This document shows, one piece after another, positions 24,500 through 34,500 of a stretch of 64,000 nt of DNA. This stretch comes from a virus. Made by a program: the position numbers and the translations under genes. How positions within the stretch are numbered: position 1 is the first letter of the stretch; every line of letters begins with the position of its first letter. The notes under the pieces are model-generated. The model did not search any database. It was not told the origin of the DNA and saw nothing but the letters and a program-made list of their open reading frames with translations. The stretch spans positions 1 to 64,000 of IMG/VR virus record IMGVR_UViG_3300027736_000035. One strand, written 5' to 3'.

Positions 24500-26019
24500 T
24501 GGCACAAAACAACGCACGCAGCAGGGGAAAACCACGCAATTATAAATTTGATCGCGGCGGTATGCCTGCAGAATTTGGTCCGTTTACCGGTATAGTAAAA
24601 TCCTCAGCAGACCCCACACGGTCGGGACGATTGAAAGTTTACATTGAAGCATTTAGTGATGGTGGACAATCAGGGGAAGATGATCCCAACAAGTGGACCA
24701 CGGTCAGTTACATGCAACAATTTGGTGGATCTACTCCGCCGCAGCCTGCTGGCGGCACCACCAGTGCCATTGGCAATTATCCTGGTAATGAAAACAGTTA
24801 TGGCATGTGGTTTACTCCGCCCGATGTGGGTATCACTGTGCTGTGTGTGTTTGTTGATGGTCAGCGAGATCAAGGTTACTACATTGGAACTGTTCCTGAA
24901 CAGGGCTTAGGCAGCATGTTGCCAGCCATTGGCGCCACTAGCAATTATTCTATTGACAAAACAAATGTTAATCAACAAAAATATTTTGCCAAATCACCAA
25001 TACTTCCAGTGACAGAAATCAATGTCAACAATAATGAAATTTTTAACAGTCCTACATTTTTCTCACAACGCAAACCAGTACATAGCTATGTGGCAGGAAT
25101 CATGTTTCAACAAGGACTTATTGATGACACCCAACGTGGTCCCATAAACAGTACTAGCCAACGAGAAACTCCAAGCAGTGTGTTTGGTATAAGCACCCCA
25201 GGATCTCCTATCTATCAAGGCGGCATGAAGCCCAATGACATTCGTAAAAAAATCAATGATGGAAGTATCAAACCGGGACAGGCGCAGGTGATAGGGCGTG
25301 TGGGCGGCCACACGCTGGTCATGGATGATGGAGATCTTGAAGATAAAAATGCCTTGTTCCGTCTTAGAAGCAGCAAAGGTCATCAGATTACCATGAGCGA
25401 CAGCGGCAACTTTTTTTACATCACTCATGCCAATGGACAAACGTGGCTGGAATTTGGATCTGAAGGTACTGTGGATGTGTACTCCACCAACTCTATCAAC
25501 ATGCGTACAGCAGGAGATATAAATTTCCATGCCGACAGAGACATCAACATGTTTGCTGGTAGAAATGTACAGATCAAAAGCACCAAACGCATGCAGTTGG
25601 AAAGCATGGAAACCATGATTCTAGACGCTCAAAAAGACATAACAGTGTACAGCAAAAATACCATTGGCGTAAAAGCAGATGGTGCATTGACCATCAACAG
25701 TGCATCTGGCAGCTGGGGCAGCGGCAGCGAATTAATAGTCAAAGCAACTCAGATTGAACTCAATGGACCAGCAGCCGGAAGTGTTTCTACACCCAACCCC
25801 ATAACCAAAACACTGTTTGATGAAGTGAAATTCAACACCAGCGCAGGTTGGGAAATCAAAACTGACGGATTGACCAGTATCTGTAGTCGCACAACCACTC
25901 ACGAACCGTATCCCTATCACAACAAAGGTGTAGATGTACCGGTGGCATTTGAAAGTGGCTATGCAGTACCGCCAGGCGCTCCGGATGTACCTCCGGGTGT
26001 GGCAATCACGGCAAATTGA
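24499..26019 (+). CDS. 5: Baseplate hub needle, gp5-like, without lysozyme domain
   Basis: 506 residues. An N-terminal OB-fold region (about 25-140) includes G-I-V-K-S-S-A-D-P-T-R-S-G-R-L-K-V-Y-I and P-D-V-G-I-T-V-L-C-V-F-V-D-G. Residues about 260-440 form a VgrG/gp5C-like beta-helix with short x-I-x-x-x-x-x-x repeats (S-I-N-M-R-T-A-G-D-I-N-F-H-A, D-I-N-M-F-A). This is the membrane-piercing spike at the tail tip. T4 gp5 (575 residues) has a lysozyme domain between the OB fold and the helix; nothing like it is seen here. The M15 domain of the tape measure may take over wall cleavage (inference). Confidence 0.85.
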   Translation: MAQNNARSRGKPRNYKFDRGGMPAEFGPFTGIVKSSADPTRSGRLKVYIEAFSDGGQSGEDDPNKWTTVSYMQQFGGSTPPQPAGGTTSAIGNYPGNENSYGMWFTPPDVGITVLCVFVDGQRDQGYYIGTVPEQGLGSMLPAIGATSNYSIDKTNVNQQKYFAKSPILPVTEINVNNNEIFNSPTFFSQRKPVHSYVAGIMFQQGLIDDTQRGPINSTSQRETPSSVFGISTPGSPIYQGGMKPNDIRKKINDGSIKPGQAQVIGRVGGHTLVMDDGDLEDKNALFRLRSSKGHQITMSDSGNFFYITHANGQTWLEFGSEGTVDVYSTNSINMRTAGDINFHADRDINMFAGRNVQIKSTKRMQLESMETMILDAQKDITVYSKNTIGVKADGALTINSASGSWGSGSELIVKATQIELNGPAAGSVSTPNPITKTLFDEVKFNTSAGWEIKTDGLTSICSRTTTHEPYPYHNKGVDVPVAFESGYAVPPGAPDVPPGVAITAN

Positions 26020-26020
26020 T

Positions 26021-27592
26021 ATGGCAGCATTTACATTTTCATTGCCAACTGGAAAGTCATTCAAAGTTGACGGTCCTCCAGGATTCAGTGCTGATCAAGC
26101 CAAAGCAATATTTGATCAACAATCCAGTGCAGGTTCACTGATTGGACTCAAACCTGGCGCCAGTTTGAGTGCAGCCACTCAGGCAGTCAGTGGACTGCCC
26201 TCTGCACAAGGCGCAGTAAATCAAGCACTAAGCGGAATAACTGGCGCATTAGGAGCAGGAGTCCCAGGCGCTACTGGCATCTTGGGAAGTGTGTCAAAGA
26301 ACCTAGCAACAGCTGGCGGAGCATTGGGCGGCAGTCTAGCCCCAGGCATATCGGGGTTGACAGGAGCAATAGGTCCAGCAGTTACCAACTCATCGGGTGT
26401 AATAGCAAATAGATTATTAAATTCAGCACTATCAGCAGGCAGTGTGGGATCGGTGGCTACCACAGTCATTGGCACTATCAATAGAACCATTGGGTCTACC
26501 GCAGTAACATCTCCAATTAACACAGCCAATTTTGTCAAGCAGATTCCTGCATTGGGTCCCATTGGCAGCATGAGCGCCAGTGATGTCAGCGGGGTGCTGG
26601 CACAGTCTAAAAACATAGTAAATCAAGGTGCCGGAGTTCTCAGCAACACAACTGGTGCAGGATCATTTGGGTTGAATGTTTCCCAACTGGAAACTGCAGG
26701 AATTCTAAAACCAGGCACCGCAGCATTGGCTGCTGCTTCAGGGGCTTCATTATCATCAGTACTCAAAAGCCCAGCAGTGTTTACCGGAGCCAATGGCATC
26801 AAAAGCATAGATTCACTGTTGTCTAATCCTGCATTGCAATCTGGGGTACAACAAGATCTCATGGCCAAAGGCACCGCAGCATTGGGTGCAGCTGGCATTC
26901 CGGTGGCAAGCCTGAGCGCACAAGGTCTAGCAGGTGTGTCGTTAAGTGCGGCCAAAAGTGTGCCTGATACCGAAGCACTACTTAAAGGATTACCATCATC
27001 AGCAGATGCCAAAGCAAAATTTAATACCCTGGTCAAAGACGGTTCTTTTGCTGTGAACCTTGCACAAAGCAAAGTGGAGCCGGTATTCAAAGCAGAAACT
27101 ACTCCAGTTGCAGCGTCAGACACAGTGGATCGCAGTACCCTAACCGGTGCTACCAATCGAGTATTGGGCAATGACAAGATTCCTGCACCTGATTTTGCTA
27201 CTGCAACACCCGATGTTGGCACTATATCACAAACAATACAATCAGGATTCACTGACTATGATTCTGCTGTTCAAAGCATAATACCAACGTGGAACACCAT
27301 CAATGAAAAATTAAAAACATTAGAGAATCAACAAGTTATATCTCAACAAGAGTGGATGTCTATTGCTGGCCAACAGCAAGCAGCAAATCAATCTTACCTG
27401 GATATTTTATCAAAATACTATGTGCCTGCATCAGCTGTTTATGATAGTGCTCCTGCTGAAATACAAAAAGAATTTAAACCACTAAAAGACAAAATATTTG
27501 AGTCTACCGGTGAATTAACAGACCTGGCATTTCCAATTATCAAACGTATCAAACAGTTGGCCAGCAAAATTTCCACCAACGTAAGTGCCTAA
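26021..27592 (+). CDS. Ala/Gly/Ser-rich probable virion protein
   Basis: 523 residues from ATG 26021, one base after the gp5 stop; a frame open further upstream (25934) overlaps gp5 and is not used. The first 390 residues are low-complexity Ala/Gly/Ser/Leu with many short hydrophobic helices. The last 110 residues are more complex, with two predicted helical segments around Q-E-W-M-S-I-A-G-Q-Q-Q-A and F-P-I-I-K-R-I-K-Q-L. It sits between gp5 and gp25 and probably belongs to the tail or baseplate. No family recognised. Confidence 0.6.
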   Translation: MAAFTFSLPTGKSFKVDGPPGFSADQAKAIFDQQSSAGSLIGLKPGASLSAATQAVSGLPSAQGAVNQALSGITGALGAGVPGATGILGSVSKNLATAGGALGGSLAPGISGLTGAIGPAVTNSSGVIANRLLNSALSAGSVGSVATTVIGTINRTIGSTAVTSPINTANFVKQIPALGPIGSMSASDVSGVLAQSKNIVNQGAGVLSNTTGAGSFGLNVSQLETAGILKPGTAALAAASGASLSSVLKSPAVFTGANGIKSIDSLLSNPALQSGVQQDLMAKGTAALGAAGIPVASLSAQGLAGVSLSAAKSVPDTEALLKGLPSSADAKAKFNTLVKDGSFAVNLAQSKVEPVFKAETTPVAASDTVDRSTLTGATNRVLGNDKIPAPDFATATPDVGTISQTIQSGFTDYDSAVQSIIPTWNTINEKLKTLENQQVISQQEWMSIAGQQQAANQSYLDILSKYYVPASAVYDSAPAEIQKEFKPLKDKIFESTGELTDLAFPIIKRIKQLASKISTNVSA

Positions 27593-27600
27593 TTTTTCTC

Positions 27601-27608
27601 GGTAAATA
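27601..27608 (+). promoter_or_regulatory. Putative late promoter, GGTAAATA, near-leaderless
   Basis: GGTAAATA ends 4 bases before the ATG of the gp25-like gene. As with the portal and 46554 genes, a transcript from here would begin almost at the start codon. Confidence 0.4.
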
Positions 27609-27612
27609 CAGC

Positions 27613-27990
27613 ATGGCTCAAACATTCATAGGTTTCAACACTATCAATCAAGTTAAAAAATTTACCTTGACTGATTTTCCACTGATCAAACAAGATCTTC
27701 TGAATGCTTTCAATATCCGGCAAGGTGAATTGCCGGGCAGACCCGAATATGGCACCATATTGTGGAACTTCTTGTTTGAACCCCAACTTGAAGAATTGCA
27801 AAACAGCATGGTTGCAGAAATACAACGTGTGGCTGGAGGAGATCCTAGAGTTTATATTTCTGATATACAAATTTTTCCGCAAAACAACGGTATACTGATA
27901 CAGTTGGAATTGACAATTACTCCATCAACCGACGCCCAACGACTGGCAATATTTTTTGATATTACATCCAGACGAGCCAGTTATATTTAG
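27613..27990 (+). CDS. 25: Baseplate wedge protein, gp25-like
   Basis: 125 residues (T4 gp25 is 132). The segment L-P-G-R-P-E-Y-G-T-I-L-W-N-F-L-F-E-P at about 40-57 is the hallmark of the gp25/TssE family; gp25 joins the wedge to the sheath and triggers sheath polymerisation. It lies just ahead of gp6, its usual partner. A late-promoter-like element precedes it closely. No oddities. Confidence 0.93.
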   Translation: MAQTFIGFNTINQVKKFTLTDFPLIKQDLLNAFNIRQGELPGRPEYGTILWNFLFEPQLEELQNSMVAEIQRVAGGDPRVYISDIQIFPQNNGILIQLELTITPSTDAQRLAIFFDITSRRASYI

Positions 27991-28016
27991 GTATAAACTA
28001 CGCAGTTTTTTGTGTC

Positions 28017-28024
28017 CATAAATA
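28017..28024 (+). promoter_or_regulatory. Putative late promoter, CATAAATA
   Basis: CATAAATA (7 of 8) lies 28 bases before the gp6 ATG, in a 62-base gap. An AAAGG ribosome site lies between the element and the start at 28053. Confidence 0.5.
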
Positions 28025-28052
28025 AACGATAAGGCACAAAAGGTCAAAATCA

Positions 28053-31000
28053 ATGGCAACAACCACTAGACAAACAGCAATATTCGGAGTTGAAGACTGG
28101 AAACAAATTTACCAGACTTACCGTGAAGCTGATTTTCAAAGCTACGACTTTGAAACTCTACGCAAAAGTTTTGTTGACTATCTACGCCTGTACTATCCTG
28201 AAACATTCAACGACTACATTGAAAGCAGTGAATTTATTGCTTTACTAGATGTAATGGCATTCATGGGACAAGCACTGGCATTCCGTACAGATCTCAACAC
28301 AAGAGAAAACTATATGGACACAGCTGAGCGCAGAGACTCAGTGGTTCAACTGGCAAATTTGGTCAGCTACACAGCCAAACGCAACACAGAATCACAGGGT
28401 CTACTCAAAGTGTTTTCAGTTGTGACCACAGAAAATGTCACTGACTACAATGGTGTAAATCTCAGCAACGTCACAGTGGACTGGGCAGATCCTACCAATC
28501 CTGCCTGGCAAGAACAATTCACGGCCATCATCAATGCCAGCTTGGTAGATTCACAACGCATTGGTCGCCCAGGCAATCGTCAGACCATCTTGGGTGTGCG
28601 TACAGATGAATATGGCATTAACTTGGTTCCAGGTTACTTGCCAGTAATCCCGTACAATGCTACAGTAGATGGCATCTCCATGCCATTTGAAGCAATGTCC
28701 AGTACTTCAATGGGTGAAAATTATCTTTATGAACCCAGTCCTAGAGTAAATCAAACATTTAATATATTGTTCCGCAATGATCAACTGGGATTCAACAGCA
28801 ACAACACTGGATATTTTTTCATGTTCAAACAAGGTGTATTGCAGAATCAAGATTTTAATTTACCCGAGCGTATTGCCAACCGCACTGTGAATATCAACAT
28901 CGAAGGGGTCAATCAAGAAGACCGTTGGTTGTTCCAGCTTGACACAGTGGGCACAGTCAACAGAGAATGGCAATTCACAGAAAATGTATACTCGGCAGCA
29001 GCTGAACAAATTGGTACCAGTCTACGCCCTATATTTTCTGTGACCAGCAGAGCAAATGATCAAATAACCCTGGTGTTTGGAGACGGAGTGTTCAGCGAAA
29101 TCCCAGTGGGAACTTTTCGTTGCTATGTTCGTGCATCCAATGGATTACAATACATCATCAATCCTGAAGAAATGCAAGCAGTCAGCCTGCCCATCAGTTA
29201 CATCAGTCGCACCGGGAATCTTGAAACCATAACATTCACATGTGGTATTACACAACCTGTGAGCAACAGTCAAACCCGCGAATCAATTGCAGAAATCAAA
29301 CAACGTGCTCCAGCACAATATTACACACAAAACAGAATGGTCAATGGAGAAGACTACAATCTATTTCCATACACTCAGTACAACTCTATTCTCAAAAGCA
29401 AAGCCCTAAACCGTGCCAGCATTGGAACCAGTCGTTATCTTGACCTAGTGGACAACACTGGCAAATACAGCAGCACCAACACATTTGGCAGCGACGGCGG
29501 CCTGTGGGAACAGAACATATTGCCTACAATATTGTTTACCTGGAATACCAGGAATGAAATTGCAGATGTCATAACAAATCAAGTTCAGCCGCAATTGCTT
29601 GCGCCTATTGTGAAACAATTTTACTATGCAAATTTTCCAAGACAGTCAGTCAACACTGGTGCCACAGCAGCAAGCACCTGGCAACAAAGCACTACACTGG
29701 CCAACCAGACCACAGGCTTCTTTCGCAATAGCACTGTGACCAGCGCCTGGCCCAGCGGCACTCCTATACCAGTGGGCAACGTTGTAGGCATTACCAATCC
29801 TTTTTACTTTGTCACACCGGGTGCGTTGATCAAATTTGTTTCGCCCACTGGATACTACTTTGACCGCAACAATCGACTGGTGCAAGGATCTCCTTCGCGG
29901 TCGGATGAAAAACTAGAAATCTGGGCCAGTCCACTACAAGTGATTGGTGACGGGTACAGTGGTGGTCTGGGCAATTTGCCGTCAGGCGCAGGCCCTGTAT
30001 CATTGAACAACTTTGTTCCCACAGGTGCTATTGTTGACACAATTATTCCGTTGTTTGTGACTGATTTGCCGCTGGATCTAGAAGCGGCCATCAGCGAGCA
30101 AATTGTTTTGTATCGAAATTTTGGACTGGGCTACGACAATGACGGCTCAGTAACAGGAACACCATATGCCTGGTACTTGATTACCAGCACCAATTTGGAC
30201 CAAAATTCTGCATGGAGCCAGACTGTTCCAGGTATTGCCGGCAACAAAGACGGAGTGAACTCAGACGCCAGTTGGCTAATACAATTTGTCACAGTGAATC
30301 AAAGCTACACTATCACATTCCGTGGGCTGCAATACAATTTTGGATCTGTGCTGCAAACAAGATTTTTCTTCTATGAAGGACAGCAAATTTACGACAGCCG
30401 CACAGGCACGGTGATCAAAGACTACATCAACATGCTGGCAGTCAACACTCAGCCAGATTCTACTGATCATTTGCCCGGCGACGTTCCTGTCACCATCATT
30501 GGACAACCTGTGGAAAGTGACGGGTATGTTGATGATTTCCAAGTGTTGGTCAGCTACAGAGATGCCGACAGTGACGGCATTCCAGACAATCCAGATTTTT
30601 TTACAGAAATTGTAGCACCCACGGTCAACGCCAACCAGAAATTTGTATTCCTACAACAAACTGTGGACTTTGATAATTTACAACGTTATCTATTGGTAGA
30701 ACAAGGTCGTGTGAATTCTGACTATGCAACCATAGACGACATTGAATTGGTCAAGAGCGAATGGAGTCCGGGCCAAGTATTTTATGCATACGATCAAGCG
30801 GCATTTTATGAACTCAGCGTATCAGTGACCGGAGTACGTACTTTAGTATCTGTTTCTGGATGGATAGCTCGAGTTGGTCGACAAAGTTTGTATTATCAAT
30901 ATCGACACAACTCCCCATTGACCAACAGAATAGATCCCGGAACTACCAACATCATTGATCTTTATGTGGTACCACAGTCCTACTATACTGCCTATCAGAA

Positions 31001-31520
31001 TTGGATTAGAGACACCACAGGTACTGTACCCAAACCAAATGTTCCTACTATCGATGAACTCAACACTGCATACCAAGGATTGCAAAACTACAAAATGATC
31101 AGCGACAATATTATTTTAAATCCTGTGACTTTCAAGCCATTATTTGGCATGAAAGCAGCGTCTGAATTACGTGCCACTATCAAAGTGATACGTGCAGCCA
31201 ACTCCACAGCCAGTGTCAGCGAAATCAAAAGTTCTGTGGTGGCAGAAACAAACAACTATTTTAGCATTGACAAATGGAATTTTGGAGATACTTTTTACTT
31301 CTCTGAATTGGCAGCATATTTGCATCGCGTGCTAGGAACTATCATCAGTTCAGTGGTGTTGGTGCCATTGAACTCACAAAAATACTTTGGTGACTTGTAT
31401 GAAGTAAGATCAGCACCAAATGAATTATTTGTTAATGCAGCTACTATAGATAATATTGAAGTGATTGATGCACTCACCAGTACCAATCTACGTACAGCTC
31501 CAGGCAGTGGAGTAATTTAA
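28053..31520 (+). CDS. 6: Baseplate wedge protein, gp6-like (large)
   Basis: 1155 residues, against 660 in T4. The N-terminal 130 residues, with L-R-K-S-F-V-D-Y-L-R, S-S-E-F-I-A-L-L-D-V-M-A-F and R-E-N-Y-M-D-T-A-E-R-R-D-S-V, form the conserved wedge core of gp6. Later parts (about 350-450) with P-V-G-T-F-R-C-Y-V-R-A-S fit baseplate-J-type folds. The extra length lies in the middle and C-terminal third and may replace other wedge subunits. gp6 dimers form the inner ring of the baseplate. The stop overlaps the start of the giant gene by one base (TAATG), indicating translational coupling. Confidence 0.88.
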   Translation: MATTTRQTAIFGVEDWKQIYQTYREADFQSYDFETLRKSFVDYLRLYYPETFNDYIESSEFIALLDVMAFMGQALAFRTDLNTRENYMDTAERRDSVVQLANLVSYTAKRNTESQGLLKVFSVVTTENVTDYNGVNLSNVTVDWADPTNPAWQEQFTAIINASLVDSQRIGRPGNRQTILGVRTDEYGINLVPGYLPVIPYNATVDGISMPFEAMSSTSMGENYLYEPSPRVNQTFNILFRNDQLGFNSNNTGYFFMFKQGVLQNQDFNLPERIANRTVNINIEGVNQEDRWLFQLDTVGTVNREWQFTENVYSAAAEQIGTSLRPIFSVTSRANDQITLVFGDGVFSEIPVGTFRCYVRASNGLQYIINPEEMQAVSLPISYISRTGNLETITFTCGITQPVSNSQTRESIAEIKQRAPAQYYTQNRMVNGEDYNLFPYTQYNSILKSKALNRASIGTSRYLDLVDNTGKYSSTNTFGSDGGLWEQNILPTILFTWNTRNEIADVITNQVQPQLLAPIVKQFYYANFPRQSVNTGATAASTWQQSTTLANQTTGFFRNSTVTSAWPSGTPIPVGNVVGITNPFYFVTPGALIKFVSPTGYYFDRNNRLVQGSPSRSDEKLEIWASPLQVIGDGYSGGLGNLPSGAGPVSLNNFVPTGAIVDTIIPLFVTDLPLDLEAAISEQIVLYRNFGLGYDNDGSVTGTPYAWYLITSTNLDQNSAWSQTVPGIAGNKDGVNSDASWLIQFVTVNQSYTITFRGLQYNFGSVLQTRFFFYEGQQIYDSRTGTVIKDYINMLAVNTQPDSTDHLPGDVPVTIIGQPVESDGYVDDFQVLVSYRDADSDGIPDNPDFFTEIVAPTVNANQKFVFLQQTVDFDNLQRYLLVEQGRVNSDYATIDDIELVKSEWSPGQVFYAYDQAAFYELSVSVTGVRTLVSVSGWIARVGRQSLYYQYRHNSPLTNRIDPGTTNIIDLYVVPQSYYTAYQNWIRDTTGTVPKPNVPTIDELNTAYQGLQNYKMISDNIILNPVTFKPLFGMKAASELRATIKVIRAANSTASVSEIKSSVVAETNNYFSIDKWNFGDTFYFSELAAYLHRVLGTIISSVVLVPLNSQKYFGDLYEVRSAPNELFVNAATIDNIEVIDALTSTNLRTAPGSGVI

Positions 31521-34500
31521 TGGCAACCGCACGATCAGTAGATTTTCTCCCACAAATATTTCAAACTGAGACCAACAAACAGTTTTTGGCTGCCACACTG
31601 GATCAACTCACACAGGAACCCAAATTTAAAAAAACACAAGGATTTATTGGACGTACTGTGGGTCCGGGTGTCAACCCCAACGACAAGTATGTGGTAGAAT
31701 CAACCGCAGTCAGAAGAGATTACCAACTGGAGCCCGGTGTGATCAGCCTGGTGCCTGACACCAACACCATTAAAAATGCCATCACTTATCCGGGAATCAA
31801 TGATGCTGTGTCATTCAGTGGTGGAGATGGTGGTCGTCCAGATCGACTGTATCAAAGCGAATACTACAGCTGGGACCCGTTTGTAGATTTTGATTCATTT
31901 GTAAATTTCAGTCAATATTTTTGGTTACCAGCAGGCCCAGACGCAGTTGATGTGGCAGCATCTACCATTCCCACCAGCGACAATTTTTTTGTCACCCGAG
32001 AAAATGGAATTTATACATTCTCAGGAGTAGCAGGCACGGATCCTGTAATTGATCTAGTACGCGGCGGAAACTATACTTTTCAAATAGCGCAGAACAACAA
32101 AGAAACTGCAAATTATCGTGTGACTAATTCAGGGATTTCTGCTTATCTATTAGATGGATTACGAAATCCAACTCTCACACTGGCACGTGGCAACACTTAT
32201 GTGTTTAATCTGGTTCTCAACGGCGACTTTCCTTTCTGGATCAAAACTGCACCAGTCACCGGACTTGAAGATGTGTACAGCACTGGCGTCACAAGAAACG
32301 GTGCTCGTACTGGCCTGGTTACATTTACTGTGCCCCAAGACGCCCCGGATATTTTATATTACGCCAGCCAAACTCAGCTCAATATGCAAGGCACATTGAA
32401 TATTGTCAATGGTACCCAAGGAACTGGTCCAGGATTTTGGATACAAGCATTTCCGGGAGTAAGTGGAAAAGATCCAAGCCAACCAAATATCAGTTCGAGA
32501 GATGTACTGGGCGTATCTAACAATGGTACTGATCTTGGCACAGTGACATTTAATGTTCCTCAAAAAACTGCACAAAGTTTTTATTATTCATTAACACCAT
32601 TTGGTGTAAATTCCAGCGGCGCATTGATTACTCCGGTTGATATAATATGCGATCTTTCATTCAATCAAGTTAACAATCAACTGGTGGACGTGTTCCTGGC
32701 CACATATGGCGGCATAGATGGTACAAAAAATCTCAATGGTCGAACTCTGGTATTCACACAATCGTTAACTGATGCTGAAGCAAGTCTGTGGCAAATCAAA
32801 TATGTGACCATAGATCTACTGACCTACATCAGTCTATCCAAGCTGGCTGATATTCCGGTACTGAATAAATTCAAAGCAAGATACGGAATCAACTACAGCA
32901 ACACCGAATGGTACAAAAAAGCCAACGGAATATTCGAAAGAATTCCTTTGTTGACCGCTGCACAGGATACATTGTATTACCAGGATGGTACAGATCCAGA
33001 AATTTTTGGCCGCATAAGATTGATAGAACAAACTGCTGATACCACGCTGTATATTGATGCTATATTAGGTAAAAAATCTTATACCAGTGCCAATGGTGTG
33101 GTATTCAGCAATGGACTCAAAGTAAAATTTGTTGGCGATGTGTTTCCAACATCGTATGCATCAGGAACACTTGATCTGACCATCACTGCTGCACAATCAG
33201 GCAGTAACTATCTAACTACTGAATCTACTGCAAATTTATATGTTGGTGAAAAAATCATATTCATTGACAGCATTGGCGGAGTATCGCCGGGAACATATTA
33301 TGTTCAAAGTTTAGCAGCCAACGGAACTCAATTCAGTATTAGCCTACAAAAAGGCGGCGGCGCATATCCATTGCAAGTAGGATCAGCCAATGCTCGTGCC
33401 ATCGCAGTCAGCGATTTAGAATACTATGTGAGCGGTGTAGGAACTGCCATTGAATTATTGCCAGTTGAAATTTTTTCTACTCCCGAATTGTACGTGGTTG
33501 ATGCCAACGACAGCACCATCTATGTAGAACCTGGCCAAACTGATTATCTCACCATCAATCGCGCCAGTCGAGACCGCAATGCTTGGAGTCGAAGCAATCG
33601 CTGGTTTCACTCTGATGTTATCAATGCCACAGCAAAGTACAATAACACCACGGCAGTTTTTGACAACAATTATCGAGCCAAGCGTCCAATCATACAATTC
33701 CGTCCCAACATCAGATTGTGGAACATGGGCACTGACGGTAAAAATCCAGTTGATATCATTGATTTTTCACAGACTGATGCTTTTAGTAATGTGGAAGGAT
33801 CTACAGGATATTCAGTTGACGGATACACATTGATTGATGGTAGCCGTGTGATATTTGCTGCCGATCAAGATCAAAATGTCAAAGATAAAATTTATGTAGT
33901 GTCATTCATTGTTCCTGACACAGTAGCACCACTGATTGCACAACCTATAATTTCGTTGACACCGGCGCAAGATGGTGAAGTATTGGTTGATCAATGTACA
34001 GTGTGTTTGTATGGCACAACATCGCCGGGAGTAACATTTTGGTTTGATGGTACCACTTGGACTGAAGCACAGCAAAAAACTGCTGTGCAGCAGGCTCCGT
34101 TGTTCAATATCTACGACACCAATGGATACAGCTTTGGTGATCAGTCAAAATATCAAAGTTCTACGTTTGTGGGTAGCAAGTTGTTCAGCTATGCAGTAGG
34201 CGACACCAGCATAATTGACCCAATATTGCAATTTCCGTTGCAGTACCTCAATATCAATAATGTAGGCGACATTGTGTTTGTCAACAACTTGTACAAGGAT
34301 ACTTTTTTATACGTGGCAGATAATGCCAGTGTGACATTGGATATCAGTTCAGGATCAGTCAAAGAGTACACAACTCGTGCAAGCTATCGTCGATTGATAG
34401 GCTGGCAAACTGCTGCTACACCAAGTCAATGTTACCAACAATTTAAATTTACCTATACCGGAACCACACTCAAATTAGATGTCAAAGTTGACGATCCAGT

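Noticed and set aside
25934-26020. Longer start for the 26021 gene
   Set aside because: The extra 29 residues would overlap gp5 by 86 bases, while ATG 26021 sits one base after the gp5 stop in the same coupled style as its neighbours.
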